64,000 nucleotides of DNA, taken from assembly GCF_014198605.1 (NCBI RefSeq), contig NZ_JACIHU010000004.1. One strand, given 5' to 3'. Made by a program: the position numbers and the translations under genes. This document shows, one piece after another, positions 25,377 to 33,854 of the stretch. Source of the DNA: Rhizobium etli_C (GTDB taxonomy: Bacteria; Pseudomonadota; Alphaproteobacteria; Rhizobiales; Rhizobiaceae). The notes beneath the pieces are model-generated. The model saw nothing but the letters and a program-made list of their open reading frames with translations. It made no database searches and was not told the DNA's origin. Position 1 is the first letter of the stretch. The number at the start of each line of letters is the position of its first letter.

Positions 25377-25954
25377 ACAAACCTCCATTCACCGCCTTTT
25401 GCCGGTGGTGTTTGTACGCAATACGAGAGCTGAAAATTACGAGTGACTCGGTGGTTAAACTGATTTGCGCAGTGCGTCAATAAGTTGTTAACTTCTCATT
25501 AATAAAGATTGACGGGCATTAACGGATGACTGTCAAATCGGCTCTTTGTCGCCAGCTTCACCGATATTTCAGCGGTTTTTAATGTAAAAACACGGGGTTC
25601 GGGCCGCGCGTGCGCCTGCTGCACTGCAACCGAATATTAATCCGGCAAAGGCGTCGAGACGGCCGCCCAGCTGGCGCTGCTGCAACGCGAGGGAGACGAG
25701 ATCCAGGGCCATCACATCAGTCCGCCGCGCCCCGCTCAAGATGTGTCGCACCGTCTCTCCATGCCGCCGGCGAGCGACGGTGCGACAGACTTCTCCTCAG
25801 GTCAGCGCCGAACTCCTCATGATTGCGACTCGCATGGCAAGCCGCTACAAAACCGGCTCCGTGTTCTGCAGCTCTTCGTAGCCGCGCCGCTTCCCGGGAG
25901 CCTCGCTTTCGGCCGGTGCGCTATGGACGATTTTCCCCAATAACAGGTGGCGCA
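25377..25954. other. 578-base non-coding stretch with one gene remnant
   Basis: Bases 25437-25600 are AT-rich with several TTAAC/TTAAT steps and probably hold the EF-hand gene promoter. A decayed EAL-domain piece lies at 25641-25730. From about 25740 to 25940 an open frame continues the remnant but shows no recognisable protein. Confidence 0.6.
25641..25730 (+). pseudogene. Remnant of an EAL-domain (c-di-GMP phosphodiesterase) C-terminus
   Basis: Translating from 25650 gives GVETAAQLALLQREG followed by DEIQGHHISPP, closely matching the conserved end of EAL domains (EGVET--QL--L---GCDE-QGY--S-P). An in-frame TAA at 25638 removes everything upstream, the Cys of GCDEIQG is missing, and the downstream frame is unrelated. 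Only about 30 codons survive. Confidence 0.6.
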
Positions 25955-26599
25955 ATGTTCAAGGCCGAAGCCTTCTCCCCTCATGAGACGCTCGCAGCGT
26001 CGCTGATTGCGCATGCGGCCGAAGGCGACGACGGTTCACACGATCTCGCCCATATCCTGCGCGTCTTCAGAAACGCCATGCGCATCCATGCGGGCGAAGG
26101 CGGAGATGGACGCGTCCTCGCCGCTGCGGTGCTGCTGCATGACTGCGTCGCGGTCGAGAAGAATTCCCCCTTGCGGGCCAAAGCATCGGCGCTGGCGGCG
26201 GAAAAAGCCTCAGTGATCCTGGCCGAACTCGGCTGGAGCGCGGCGGATATCGGCGCCGTGGCGCATGCCGTCACCGCTCACAGTTTCTCCGCCGGGGTGA
26301 CGCCGCGGACGATCGAGGCGAAGATCCTGCAGGATGCCGACCGGCTGGACGCAATCGGCATGGTTGGCGTCGCACGCTGCTTCTATATCGGCGGGCGAAT
26401 GGGATCCGGGCTCTATGATCCGTTCGACCCGGCGGCAACGAACCGTCCTCTCGACGACAAGCGTTATGCCATTGACCATTTCCAGACGAAGCTGTTCAAA
26501 CTGGCGGAAGGGTTCCAGACCGAGACCGGCCGCCAGCTGGCAGCTGCGCGTGACCAAAGTCTGCGTGATTTTCTCTCGGCATTCATGGACGAAATTTAG
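25955..26599 (+). CDS. HD-domain phosphohydrolase (YedJ-like)
   Basis: A 214-residue HD-superfamily metal-dependent phosphohydrolase. Ligands visible: His in SHDLAHILRVF near residue 30, HD in LLHDCVAVEK near 62 and Asp in LQDADRLDAIGMVGVAR near 130. ATG at 25955 has AGGTGG upstream. It is nine bases upstream of the MOSC gene, so co-transcribed. Substrate unknown. Confidence 0.87.
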   Translation: MFKAEAFSPHETLAASLIAHAAEGDDGSHDLAHILRVFRNAMRIHAGEGGDGRVLAAAVLLHDCVAVEKNSPLRAKASALAAEKASVILAELGWSAADIGAVAHAVTAHSFSAGVTPRTIEAKILQDADRLDAIGMVGVARCFYIGGRMGSGLYDPFDPAATNRPLDDKRYAIDHFQTKLFKLAEGFQTETGRQLAAARDQSLRDFLSAFMDEI

Positions 26600-26608
26600 G
26601 AGAACGGC

Positions 26609-27466
26609 ATGCGTGTCAGCGACCTCTTCATCTACCCGCTCAAGAGCGCTCGCGCCATTGCGCTGCCCGCCGCCGATATTGACGCCTATGGGCTTCCCGG
26701 CGACCGGCGGGCGATGATCACGGACGCGCAGGGTTACTTCATCACCCAGCGCGAACTGCCGGATCTCGCGCGTATCGAAATACGGCCGGAGGCCGGCGCC
26801 TTCCGGCTGCTGATGCAGGGCAAGCCCGAGATATCGGTGCCGCCGCCCCGGCCTGATATCCGCATGGATGTGAGCGTGTGGAAATCGACCGTCAGCGCCG
26901 CCGTCGCCGATGCAGAGAGCAACCGCCAGCTTTCCGAATGGCTCGGCCGCGAGGTGCGGCTGGTGTTTTTCGACGGACAGGCACAGCGGACGGCGAATGC
27001 CGAATGGGCCGGCGAAGGCACGCCGGTGAGCTTTACCGACGGCTACCAGATCCTGGTGACGACGACCGGCTCGCTGGAGGCGCTGAACGACGATCTCGCC
27101 GCCCATGGCGAAGGCAGCGTCGGCATGGAGCGTTTCCGACCGAATATCGTCATCGACACCGACGAGGCCTGGCTGGAGGATCGCTGGGCGGCGATCGAGA
27201 TCGCCGGCATCCGCTTCGATCTCGTCAAGCCCTGCTCGCGCTGCATCATGACGACGCAGGACCAGCTGACCGGGTCACGCGAGGTGGCAAATCCGATGCC
27301 GGCTATGGGCCGCATCCGCATGTCGGCCGACCGCCGCGTGCCCGGCCCGCTGTTCGGCTGGAACGTCACGCCGCGCGGCAGCGGCAGGATCACGATCGGC
27401 GATACGGTGAAGATCATCGCGGAGAGGCCGGAGGGCTGGGCTTTGAAGGTTCGCGCGCGGGGGTAG
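26609..27466 (+). CDS. MOSC-domain protein
   Basis: A 285-residue protein with the N-terminal MOSC beta-barrel (residues 1-120, LFIYPLKSARAI, GDRRAMITDAQG) and the C-terminal MOSC domain with RFRPNIVID and the conserved cysteines in KPCSRCIMTT near residue 210. It resembles mitochondrial amidoxime-reducing component and YcbX-type molybdenum-cofactor proteins, but lacks the fused ferredoxin domain of YcbX. Second gene of a pair with the HD protein. Confidence 0.88.
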   Translation: MRVSDLFIYPLKSARAIALPAADIDAYGLPGDRRAMITDAQGYFITQRELPDLARIEIRPEAGAFRLLMQGKPEISVPPPRPDIRMDVSVWKSTVSAAVADAESNRQLSEWLGREVRLVFFDGQAQRTANAEWAGEGTPVSFTDGYQILVTTTGSLEALNDDLAAHGEGSVGMERFRPNIVIDTDEAWLEDRWAAIEIAGIRFDLVKPCSRCIMTTQDQLTGSREVANPMPAMGRIRMSADRRVPGPLFGWNVTPRGSGRITIGDTVKIIAERPEGWALKVRARG

Positions 27467-27496
27467 GCTGCTTCCTTCCGCACGCGCTGCAAAGTT

Positions 27497-27639
27497 CTCC
27501 CTCATTCCTGTGCTCGTCACAGGAATCCAGTGCGCCCAAGTCCTTGGGCGCGATAGACTTTTTTCAAATTCGCATTGAGTCATCCACCGCGCAGACGCGC
27601 GGTGGATGGATTCCTGTGACGAGCACAGGAATGAGGGAG
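27497..27639. repeat. 143-bp element with perfect 33-bp terminal inverted repeats
   Basis: Positions 27497-27529 and 27607-27639 are exact reverse complements over 33 bases. Each arm holds its own palindrome (ATTCCTGTG and CACAGGAAT). Between them are two smaller hairpins: GCGCCCAAG/TTGGGCGC at 27532-27551 and TCCACCGCG/CGCGGTGGA at 27583-27606. It lies between convergent genes and may also terminate both. Confidence 0.75.
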
Positions 27640-27659
27640 CGTGGGCGTTGCGCCGCCCC

Positions 27660-28655
27660 CTACCCGCGCCCGAGTGCAGCATCGATCTCCGCCATGACAC
27701 CGGCCGGCAGCGGCCCCTTCTCCAGCGCGCCGGCATTTTCCTCCACCTGGGCGACGGTGCGGAAGCCCGGAATGGGGAAGGTGCGCGGCGACCTTGCCCA
27801 GAGCCAGGCGAGCGCACCCTGCGTCAGCGTGCGGCCGCCTGATTTGAGAAGGTCGCGGACGGCATCGAGCCTTGCGGCAAATTCCGGGGCCATGCGCCCG
27901 TCCTTGAAGTAAACCATCCATTCGAGCGCTGCGCCGCGGACATCCTTGGCGCCGACCGCCTTGTCGGCGGTGAACTTGCCGGTCAACAGTCCCATGGCCA
28001 GCGGACCGCGATTGATCGAGATCAGGCCCTTCTGCTCGACCACGGCGATCATCTCCGGCACCGGCTCGAAGACGTTCATCGTATGCTGGATCGAGACAAA
28101 GCCCTTGCGCCCGGCATGGCGGGCGGCGCGATCGGGATGATCGGTGCTCCAGCCGAAGGCATCGATCTTGCCTTCGGCACGCAGCGCCTCCAGCGTATCG
28201 AAGACGGCATCCGATTCCTCCAGCGGAAAATCATTGAGGTGGAATTGCAGGAGATCGAGGCGGTCGCGCTTGAGACGGCGCAGCGATGTCTCGACGGAGC
28301 GGCGGATGAACGCCTCATCGGCGAAGGCGCCGATTGCCTGCTTCGTTTCCGGATCGGTGGCAAAGCCGAATTTGGTGGCGACGATGATGTCGTCACGATT
28401 GCCGATCGCCCGGCCGAGCACGTCCTCCGAATGGCCGGCGCCGTAATTCGAGGCGGTGTCGAAGAAGCGGATGCCGAGGGCGATGGCGCGATGAATTGCC
28501 TCCACCGATTCGTCGTCATCGACCTCACCCCAGCCAAGCGGCGTGTCGCCGGCGAAGAATGGGCCGCCGATCGCCCAGCATCCCATGCCGAGGCGCGGAA
28601 TTTCGCGGCCGTTCCAGAGCGTGATCGTCGTCGGTGATGCGGTCTTGGTCAGCAT
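27660..28655 (-). CDS. Aldo/keto reductase
   Basis: A 331-residue NADPH-dependent oxidoreductase with a TIM barrel. Visible are the catalytic Asp/Tyr region FFDTASNYGAGHSE near residue 58, VATKFGF near 85 (catalytic Lys), LLQFHLND near 132 and the nucleotide-binding end FPIPGFRTVAQVEENAGA near 300. ATG at 28655 has GGAGGA upstream. Substrate not predictable. Confidence 0.9.
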   Translation of the reverse strand: MLTKTASPTTITLWNGREIPRLGMGCWAIGGPFFAGDTPLGWGEVDDDESVEAIHRAIALGIRFFDTASNYGAGHSEDVLGRAIGNRDDIIVATKFGFATDPETKQAIGAFADEAFIRRSVETSLRRLKRDRLDLLQFHLNDFPLEESDAVFDTLEALRAEGKIDAFGWSTDHPDRAARHAGRKGFVSIQHTMNVFEPVPEMIAVVEQKGLISINRGPLAMGLLTGKFTADKAVGAKDVRGAALEWMVYFKDGRMAPEFAARLDAVRDLLKSGGRTLTQGALAWLWARSPRTFPIPGFRTVAQVEENAGALEKGPLPAGVMAEIDAALGRG

Positions 28656-28756
28656 GAGCTTCCTCCGTGGTTGGCAGCCCTTCAAGACATAGGAAGAGCT
28701 CCCAGGCGGGTAAACCGCCAAATCCGGAGGATGTTTTGCAGCAGTAAAAAACGAGG

Positions 28757-29527
28757 TCAGGCGGAGACGTCGTTTGGACCGGAAAGCGTCCGCAAGGCTG
28801 GATTGAGCGCCTTGAGTGCGGTCTGGACGAAGCCGTCACGCGCGGCCGCAGCCTCCATGCCGCGCGGCTCGTAGACATGGCGATGCAGGAAGAATCCCGT
28901 CAGACGAAATGCGGCTGCCAGGCTGTCGAAGTCCGCCGCCTGATTGCCTTCGGCGCCGAGGAAGGGCGGCAGGAGCAGCATCTTGTCCGCCCACGGCGCA
29001 CCGGCGCTGCGGCTGACGGCGCGGCCGGATTTCGGCGAGACATAGGCGAGATCGGAACGGGCGCCGGTTGCCGCGCATTCGGCAAGATCGAGACCGAAGC
29101 CGAGATCGTTGAGCACCGCCAGCTCGAAACGCACGAAGAGTTCGCCGGCATCGGCCGGATTGTGCAGATGATCGAGGATGACCTCCAGCGCGTCGAAAAG
29201 GTGCGGATGCGGGTCGCGCTCCGGCAGCAGCCGCAGCAGCGCGCCCATTGCCTGGACGCCGTAGACGGCGGTCGCCGTTTCCATGAGGCGCGCGGCGCGC
29301 AGCGTCACCGGTTCGACCCGGAATTCGCCGAGATGTTCGTCGAGCCGGGCGCGCCAGAGGACCTCCACGGCATTGCCCGGCTGCAGCACCGGCTGCATGG
29401 CGCGAGAGCGGCCGGAACGCACCAGGCCGAGATGGCGGCCGCGATCACGCGTCATCACCTCGGCGATGACGCTCGTCTCACCGTGGCGCTTGACGCCCAG
29501 AATGATCGCGTGGTCCTGCCACTGCAT
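28757..29527 (-). CDS. recO: DNA repair protein RecO
   Basis: A 256-residue recombination mediator that loads RecA on gapped DNA together with RecR. The N-terminal OB fold begins MQWQDHAIILGVKRHGETS, and the helical C-terminal part contains YVSPKSGRAVSR. Alphaproteobacterial RecO lacks the zinc cysteines, as here. It is last in the lepB-rnc-era-recO order, but two regulatory genes and a repeat lie between era and recO. Confidence 0.93.
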   Translation of the reverse strand: MQWQDHAIILGVKRHGETSVIAEVMTRDRGRHLGLVRSGRSRAMQPVLQPGNAVEVLWRARLDEHLGEFRVEPVTLRAARLMETATAVYGVQAMGALLRLLPERDPHPHLFDALEVILDHLHNPADAGELFVRFELAVLNDLGFGLDLAECAATGARSDLAYVSPKSGRAVSRSAGAPWADKMLLLPPFLGAEGNQAADFDSLAAAFRLTGFFLHRHVYEPRGMEAAAARDGFVQTALKALNPALRTLSGPNDVSA

Positions 29528-29560
29528 CGAAAGAAGTCCCTGCGGCTGACGATTCCATTC

Positions 29561-29626
29561 TACCGCATAATTCCCGCCATCGAAATCGAATTAGGGAATT
29601 ATGCAGTAATTCAAAGCGTTACAGCG
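29561..29626. repeat. Palindromic intergenic repeat GCATAATTCCC...GGGAATTATGC, copy 1
   Basis: GCATAATTCCC (29565-29575) pairs with GGGAATTATGC (29594-29604), followed by AATTCAAAGCGTTACAGCG. The same unit, with a perfect 17-bp stem, is at 33705-33771 in the same orientation. Confidence 0.8.
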
Positions 29627-29647
29627 TGCTTTCGGCGTCCAGCCGGA

Positions 29648-30010
29648 TCAAGCCGCGGCCGGAAGAAGCCTCTGCAGGAATTCGCACATCGCCTTCTCGT
29701 CGAAAGGCTTCACCAGAAGCGGTATATGCTGCAGGTCGGCCGGGAAATCGCGTATATCGGAATAGCCGCTGACGAAGCCGAAGGGGATGCCGACATCGAG
29801 AAGATGGCGGGCAAATCCGAAGCTCATGCCCTCGCCGAGATTGACGTCGAGAAGGGCGAAATCATAGCTTTCCGCAGCAATCGCCGCCCTCGCCTGTTCC
29901 AGGCTGCCGACGATATCGATGCCGTCGACGCCGGCCAGGCGCAGAATATCCTCCGCCTCCATGGCGATGATCAGACTGTCCTCAAGAACCAGAACACGGT
30001 TTGCGCTCAT
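29648..30010 (-). CDS. Single-domain response regulator
   Basis: A 120-residue stand-alone receiver domain. The acidic pocket is in VLVLEDSLIIAMEAE near residue 8, the phosphorylated Asp in YDFALLDVNLG near residue 53, and the conserved Lys in LLVKPFDEKAM near 103. There is no output domain. The form resembles receivers that act through protein contacts in rhizobial two-component or general-stress pathways. ATG at 30010 with GAGGGG upstream is preferred to a 41-residue longer opening. The cognate kinase is not in the window. Confidence 0.85.
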   Translation of the reverse strand: MSANRVLVLEDSLIIAMEAEDILRLAGVDGIDIVGSLEQARAAIAAESYDFALLDVNLGEGMSFGFARHLLDVGIPFGFVSGYSDIRDFPADLQHIPLLVKPFDEKAMCEFLQRLLPAAA

Positions 30011-30337
30011 GATTCCATGCCCCTCGTCGAGCGCCCGTCGCAGCGCCCCGGCCGTTTCGCCAACATCATTGCCCTCCGGTGCCCCGCATGGCACGCTATC
30101 GGTGAATTCCGCCACCACTTCTGAATAAACCATTTTTCTGTCCGGCCAATAAGAATCAAATCGGAGGAAAGACGAGGGCCGACCTTATTTTGCCAGATGC
30201 TAATGCGCATTTAAAAAAGACATAGACAGGCCGGCGGTGCGTTTCCGCACGCCCATGCCGCATCTGTCGGATAGCTGTGGAGCGCAACCCAACCTTCCGC
30301 TCACACCTCGCGCTTCAGGTCTTTTGCGCGCCAAGCT
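30011..30337. other. Non-coding gap upstream of the response regulator
   Basis: The 327 bases between the Crp/Fnr stop and the response-regulator start hold no convincing gene. An AT-rich patch near 30120-30230 (with ATAAGAATCAAATCGG and CATTTAAAAAAGAC) probably carries the response-regulator promoter. I see no clear FNR box. Confidence 0.5.
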
Positions 30338-31090
30338 TCAGATGAAGGGGCGCTTGCCCTCTCCAAGCCCATCCCAGCCGGCGATCGCCATCAGTTCCTC
30401 ACCGTTCAGCACCTCGCAGCCGCGCTCCTGCCAGCGGATCAATCCCCGTTCGCTGAGTTTCTTCAAAGTCTTGTTGGTGTGAACGATGGAAAGACCGAGT
30501 GTGTCGGCGATGTGCTGCTGGGTGATGGGGATGAACTTGCGGCCGTTGAAAAGATCGAGCTTCCTGCCGCGCTCAAACAGGAACGCGAGGAGATAGGCCG
30601 CTCTTTCCAGTGCTGTGCGGCGGCCGATGCTGAGGAGATGTTCATCCAATATCCGTTCCTCGCGCGCGGCGATCCAGGTGATGTCGAAGGCGAGCGAGGG
30701 GTGCTTGTTATAGAGCGTCATCAGCCTGTCGCGCTCAAAGACGCAGAGGGAAACCGGTGAAAGCGCTTCGATGGAATGCTGCATCTCGCCGGCAATCGTT
30801 CCCTGCAGGCCGATCAGGTCGCCCGGCATGATGTAATTGAGGATCTGGCGGCGGCCGTCTTCCAGCATCTTGTAGCGGAAGCCCCAACCGGAAAGCACGG
30901 TGAAAAGATGGGCGCTGTGGGCGCCTTCGACGAGGATGGTGGAACCGGCATCGACGGCGAGCTCGCCGCGCTTGAAGCGGGAGACGAATTCCAGCTCGTC
31001 GCGGCTGAACTCCCTGAAATGCGGCAGGGGCCGCAAGGGACATTGCTGGCAAGGGGTCTTGAAGGAATGAATGGGTCTCGACGTTGCCAT
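30338..31090 (-). CDS. Crp/Fnr-family transcriptional regulator
   Basis: A 250-residue regulator with an N-terminal cyclic-nucleotide-binding-like barrel (FREFSRDELEFVSRFKRGEL, GDLIGLQGTIAGEMQHSIEAL) and a C-terminal helix-turn-helix with ITQQHIADTLGLSIVHTNKTLKKL (about residues 195-218). N-terminal Cys14-X2-Cys17 is followed by Pro where FNR has its third cysteine, so a classical oxygen-sensing 4Fe-4S cluster is doubtful. ATG at 31090 is the standard start. It follows era on the same strand with a 152-base gap that can hold its own promoter. Confidence 0.9.
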   Translation of the reverse strand: MATSRPIHSFKTPCQQCPLRPLPHFREFSRDELEFVSRFKRGELAVDAGSTILVEGAHSAHLFTVLSGWGFRYKMLEDGRRQILNYIMPGDLIGLQGTIAGEMQHSIEALSPVSLCVFERDRLMTLYNKHPSLAFDITWIAAREERILDEHLLSIGRRTALERAAYLLAFLFERGRKLDLFNGRKFIPITQQHIADTLGLSIVHTNKTLKKLSERGLIRWQERGCEVLNGEELMAIAGWDGLGEGKRPFI

Positions 31091-31242
31091 GCCTGCTCCC
31101 GCGGTCTTAACAAACCGGCGGCCCCTCATCGACGCACCGTCGAGCAGGGAATGCGCAAAGCCATGGATTCGTTCCGCAACGAAGCGGTTTTTTTCTAAGG
31201 AAACAAGGGACTGGCGTCTGCCCGATGAAATCCTTGCCACTT

Positions 31243-32184
31243 CTATTTCGGAAAATCGAGACCCATTTCACGGAACCGCTCGGGATCGTCACCCCAATTC
31301 TCGCGGACCTTGACGAACAGGAAGAGGTGAACCTGCTGTTCGAGAATCTCCGACAATTCCTTGCGGGACGCCGTCGAGATCGCCTTGATGGTTTCCCCAC
31401 CCTTGCCGAGAGCGATCTTCTTCTGGCTGTCGCGCTCGACATAGATCACCTGCTCGATGCGCACCGAGCCGTCCTTGCGCTCTTCCCACTTCTCCGTCTC
31501 CACATGTGAGGAATAGGGAAGCTCCTGGTGCAGCCGCAGAAACAGCTTCTCGCGGGTGATCTCGGCGGCGAGCTGACGCATCGGCAGATCGGAGATCTGA
31601 TCTTCAGGATAGTACCACGGCCCTTCGGGAAGGGTCGCTGCCAGATAGTCCATGACGTCGTCGCAGCCGGAACCGTTTTCGGCCGAGATCATGAAGGTGC
31701 GTTCGAAAGCGATCTTCTCGTTGGCGCTCGCCGCCAGCGCCAGCAGATCCTCGCGGTTGACGCGGTCGATCTTGTTGAGCACCAGGATCTTCGGCTGCTG
31801 GACCTCCTTGAGCCCCTCGAGGATGGCTTCGGCATCGCCGCGCAGACCGCGCTCGCTGTCGATCAGCAGCATGATCAGATCGGCATCCTTGGCGCCGCCC
31901 CAGGCCGAGGTCACCATGGCGCGGTCGAGCCGGCGGCGCGGCTTGAAAATGCCCGGCGTATCCATGAAGACGATCTGGGCATTGTCGTGAATGGCAATGC
32001 CGCGCACGATCGCGCGGGTCGTCTGCACCTTGTGGCTGACGATCGAGACCTTGGCGCCGACGAGGCGATTGACCAGCGTCGACTTGCCGGCATTGGTCGG
32101 ACCGATCAGGGCGACGAAGCCCGAATGCGTCGGGCCATGGGTTTCTGCAGCAGCTTCGGCCGCGATATCTTCTTCTTGTGTCAT
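31243..32184 (-). CDS. era: GTPase Era
   Basis: A 313-residue GTPase that assists 16S rRNA maturation and 30S assembly. Motifs: G1 GPTNAGKS near residue 27, G3 DTPGIF near 72, G4 NKIDRV near 135, and the C-terminal KH domain with IALGKGGETIKAIS near 265. It lies seven bases after rnc, in one operon with lepB and rnc; RNase III and Era both act on ribosomal RNA. Confidence 0.96.
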   Translation of the reverse strand: MTQEEDIAAEAAAETHGPTHSGFVALIGPTNAGKSTLVNRLVGAKVSIVSHKVQTTRAIVRGIAIHDNAQIVFMDTPGIFKPRRRLDRAMVTSAWGGAKDADLIMLLIDSERGLRGDAEAILEGLKEVQQPKILVLNKIDRVNREDLLALAASANEKIAFERTFMISAENGSGCDDVMDYLAATLPEGPWYYPEDQISDLPMRQLAAEITREKLFLRLHQELPYSSHVETEKWEERKDGSVRIEQVIYVERDSQKKIALGKGGETIKAISTASRKELSEILEQQVHLFLFVKVRENWGDDPERFREMGLDFPK

Positions 32185-32191
32185 TGTCCCG

Positions 32192-32911
32192 TCAGTTTCC
32201 GGCAGGCGATTGCTGCCAAATGCCTTCGCGCTCGAGCATCTTGGTCGCCGCCACTTGTTCGGCGGCACGCTTCGACCGCTCTACGCCGGTTTCCGGCTTT
32301 ATGCCAGCAACTTCCACCGTCACCTTGAAGCGCGGATCATGATCCGGTCCGCTGCGTTCATCAACCCGATAGATTGGCGTGACGCCGAATTTCGCATGCG
32401 ACCATTCCTGTAGCTCGGTCTTGGCGTCGCGCTTGGCGCCATCGGCCCTGACCGCCCTGCCCTGCCAGTAGCGCAGGATGAAGCGGCGTGCGACCTCGAG
32501 ACCGCCGTCAAGATAGATCGCGGCGATCAGGCTTTCGACGACATCGGCGCGCACGTTCATCATGCGCTTACCGGTCAGCTTCTTCACATCGGCGCCGGTG
32601 CGGATATAGAGGTGAAGGTTGAGTTCGTCGGCGACCGCAGCGCAGGTTTCGGCGCTGACGAGCTGGTTGAGACGAACCGAGAGCTCGCCTTCCCCCGCCG
32701 TGCCGAAGGTGCGGAACAGGAGCTCGGCGATGCAGAGCCCGAGGACCCTGTCGCCGAGAAACTCCAGCCGCTCGTAATTGCCGCCCTTTTCCGTCCGGGC
32801 GCTGGCATGGGTCAGCGCGCGATCCAGGCGGGCCTTTTCGGCGAAGTCATGACCGATCAGGATTTCAAGCTTTGCGCGGTCCGCCGCAGAAAGCGTCTGC
32901 GCCTTGCTCAT
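32192..32911 (-). CDS. rnc: Ribonuclease III
   Basis: A 239-residue double-strand-specific endoribonuclease for rRNA and mRNA processing. The signature YERLEFLGDRVLGL (about residues 42-55) contains the catalytic Glu/Asp; the second acidic cluster is in DVVESLIAAIYLDGG near 123. A double-stranded RNA-binding domain occupies the C-terminal 70 residues. Its start overlaps the lepB stop by four bases. Confidence 0.96.
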   Translation of the reverse strand: MSKAQTLSAADRAKLEILIGHDFAEKARLDRALTHASARTEKGGNYERLEFLGDRVLGLCIAELLFRTFGTAGEGELSVRLNQLVSAETCAAVADELNLHLYIRTGADVKKLTGKRMMNVRADVVESLIAAIYLDGGLEVARRFILRYWQGRAVRADGAKRDAKTELQEWSHAKFGVTPIYRVDERSGPDHDPRFKVTVEVAGIKPETGVERSKRAAEQVAATKMLEREGIWQQSPAGN

Positions 32912-33651
32912 TCAACAACCTTGAAAAGGCGGTCCCAGCGCATATTGGTCGGCCACTTCCAGATTTCGCGGAACGACGTGTCGTTGCCGAGCGAGAAGAA
33001 GATGACGCTGGCGCGGCCAACGAGATTTTCAGCCGGCACGAAGCCGACATCGAAGCGGCTGTCGAGGGAATTGTCGCGGTTGTCGCCCATCATGAAATAA
33101 TGGCCTTCCGGCACGATGAATTCACGGGTGTTGTCGCCGCGCGAGACCGGGGACTGGTCGAGCGTGTCGTAGGTCTTGCCGTCGTCCAGCGTTTCGCGGA
33201 AGACCGGTACGTCCTCACCCGGATCGAGCTTGTAATCCGAGGTGAAGCTGCCGTCCGCAACCTTCGGAACCGGCTTGCCGTTGACGTAGAGCACGCCGTC
33301 GGTGACCTGGATGCGGTCGCCGGGCAGACCGATGCAGCGCTTGATGTAATCGATATCGGGATTGGGCGGGAAGCGGAAAACGACGATGTCGCCACGCTTC
33401 GGATCGGAGCCCAACAGGCGACCGCTGAAGATATCGGGAGAGAAGGGCAGCGAATATTTTGAATAGCCGTAAGCGAACTTATTGACGAAGATGTAGTCGC
33501 CGACGAGCAGCGTCGGCATCATCGAGCCGGACGGGATGGTAAAGGGCTGGAACAGCACGGTTCGGATCACCATCGCCAAAATCAGCGCCTGAATGATGAC
33601 CTTGATATTTTCCCAGAGGGCGTTCGGCTTGGTTTGGACTTTTTCGGACAC
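32908..33651 (-). CDS. lepB: Signal peptidase I
   Basis: A 247-residue membrane peptidase that removes signal peptides from exported proteins. One N-terminal membrane helix (ALILAMVIRTVLFQPFTI) precedes the catalytic Ser in PSGSMMPTL near residue 42 and the Lys in DYIKRCIGLPGD near 106. MGDNRDNSLDSR is the conserved box E. First gene of lepB-rnc-era; a 337-base repeat-rich gap separates it from acpS. Confidence 0.96.
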   Translation of the reverse strand: MSEKVQTKPNALWENIKVIIQALILAMVIRTVLFQPFTIPSGSMMPTLLVGDYIFVNKFAYGYSKYSLPFSPDIFSGRLLGSDPKRGDIVVFRFPPNPDIDYIKRCIGLPGDRIQVTDGVLYVNGKPVPKVADGSFTSDYKLDPGEDVPVFRETLDDGKTYDTLDQSPVSRGDNTREFIVPEGHYFMMGDNRDNSLDSRFDVGFVPAENLVGRASVIFFSLGNDTSFREIWKWPTNMRWDRLFKVVE

Positions 33652-33704
33652 GCAGTCTTATTCCTTCAAGACGCCGCAGAGGCGCAATTCTTTCTGTCGT
33701 TCTC

Positions 33705-33771
33705 TTACTGCATAATTCCCTAAACCAATATCGATTTAGGGAATTATGCAGCAATTCAAAGTGCTACGGCG
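33705..33771. repeat. Palindromic intergenic repeat, perfect 17-bp stem, copy 2
   Basis: CTGCATAATTCCCTAAA (33708-33724) and TTTAGGGAATTATGCAG (33735-33751) are exact complements with a 10-base loop, followed by CAATTCAAAGTGCTACGGCG, matching the unit at 29561-29626. Confidence 0.85.
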
Positions 33772-33806
33772 TCCTCTGCGCACCTGAAGAGACGCGCGGC
33801 GCTGGA

Positions 33807-33854
33807 GGGCATGATGCCGAAAAGTGTCAGCAGCTTTCGGACAACATCATGCTC
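33807..33854 (+). repeat. Mosaic intergenic repeat, CATGATGCCGAAAAG family
   Basis: GCATGATGCCGAAAAGTGTC pairs internally with CTTTCGGACAACATCATGC. Same family as 62142-62188 (same direction) and 19646-19695 (opposite). Confidence 0.7.

Noticed and set aside
25743..25943. 66-codon frame after the EAL remnant
   Set aside because: It is the continuation of the remnant's frame without recognisable similarity or a ribosome site.
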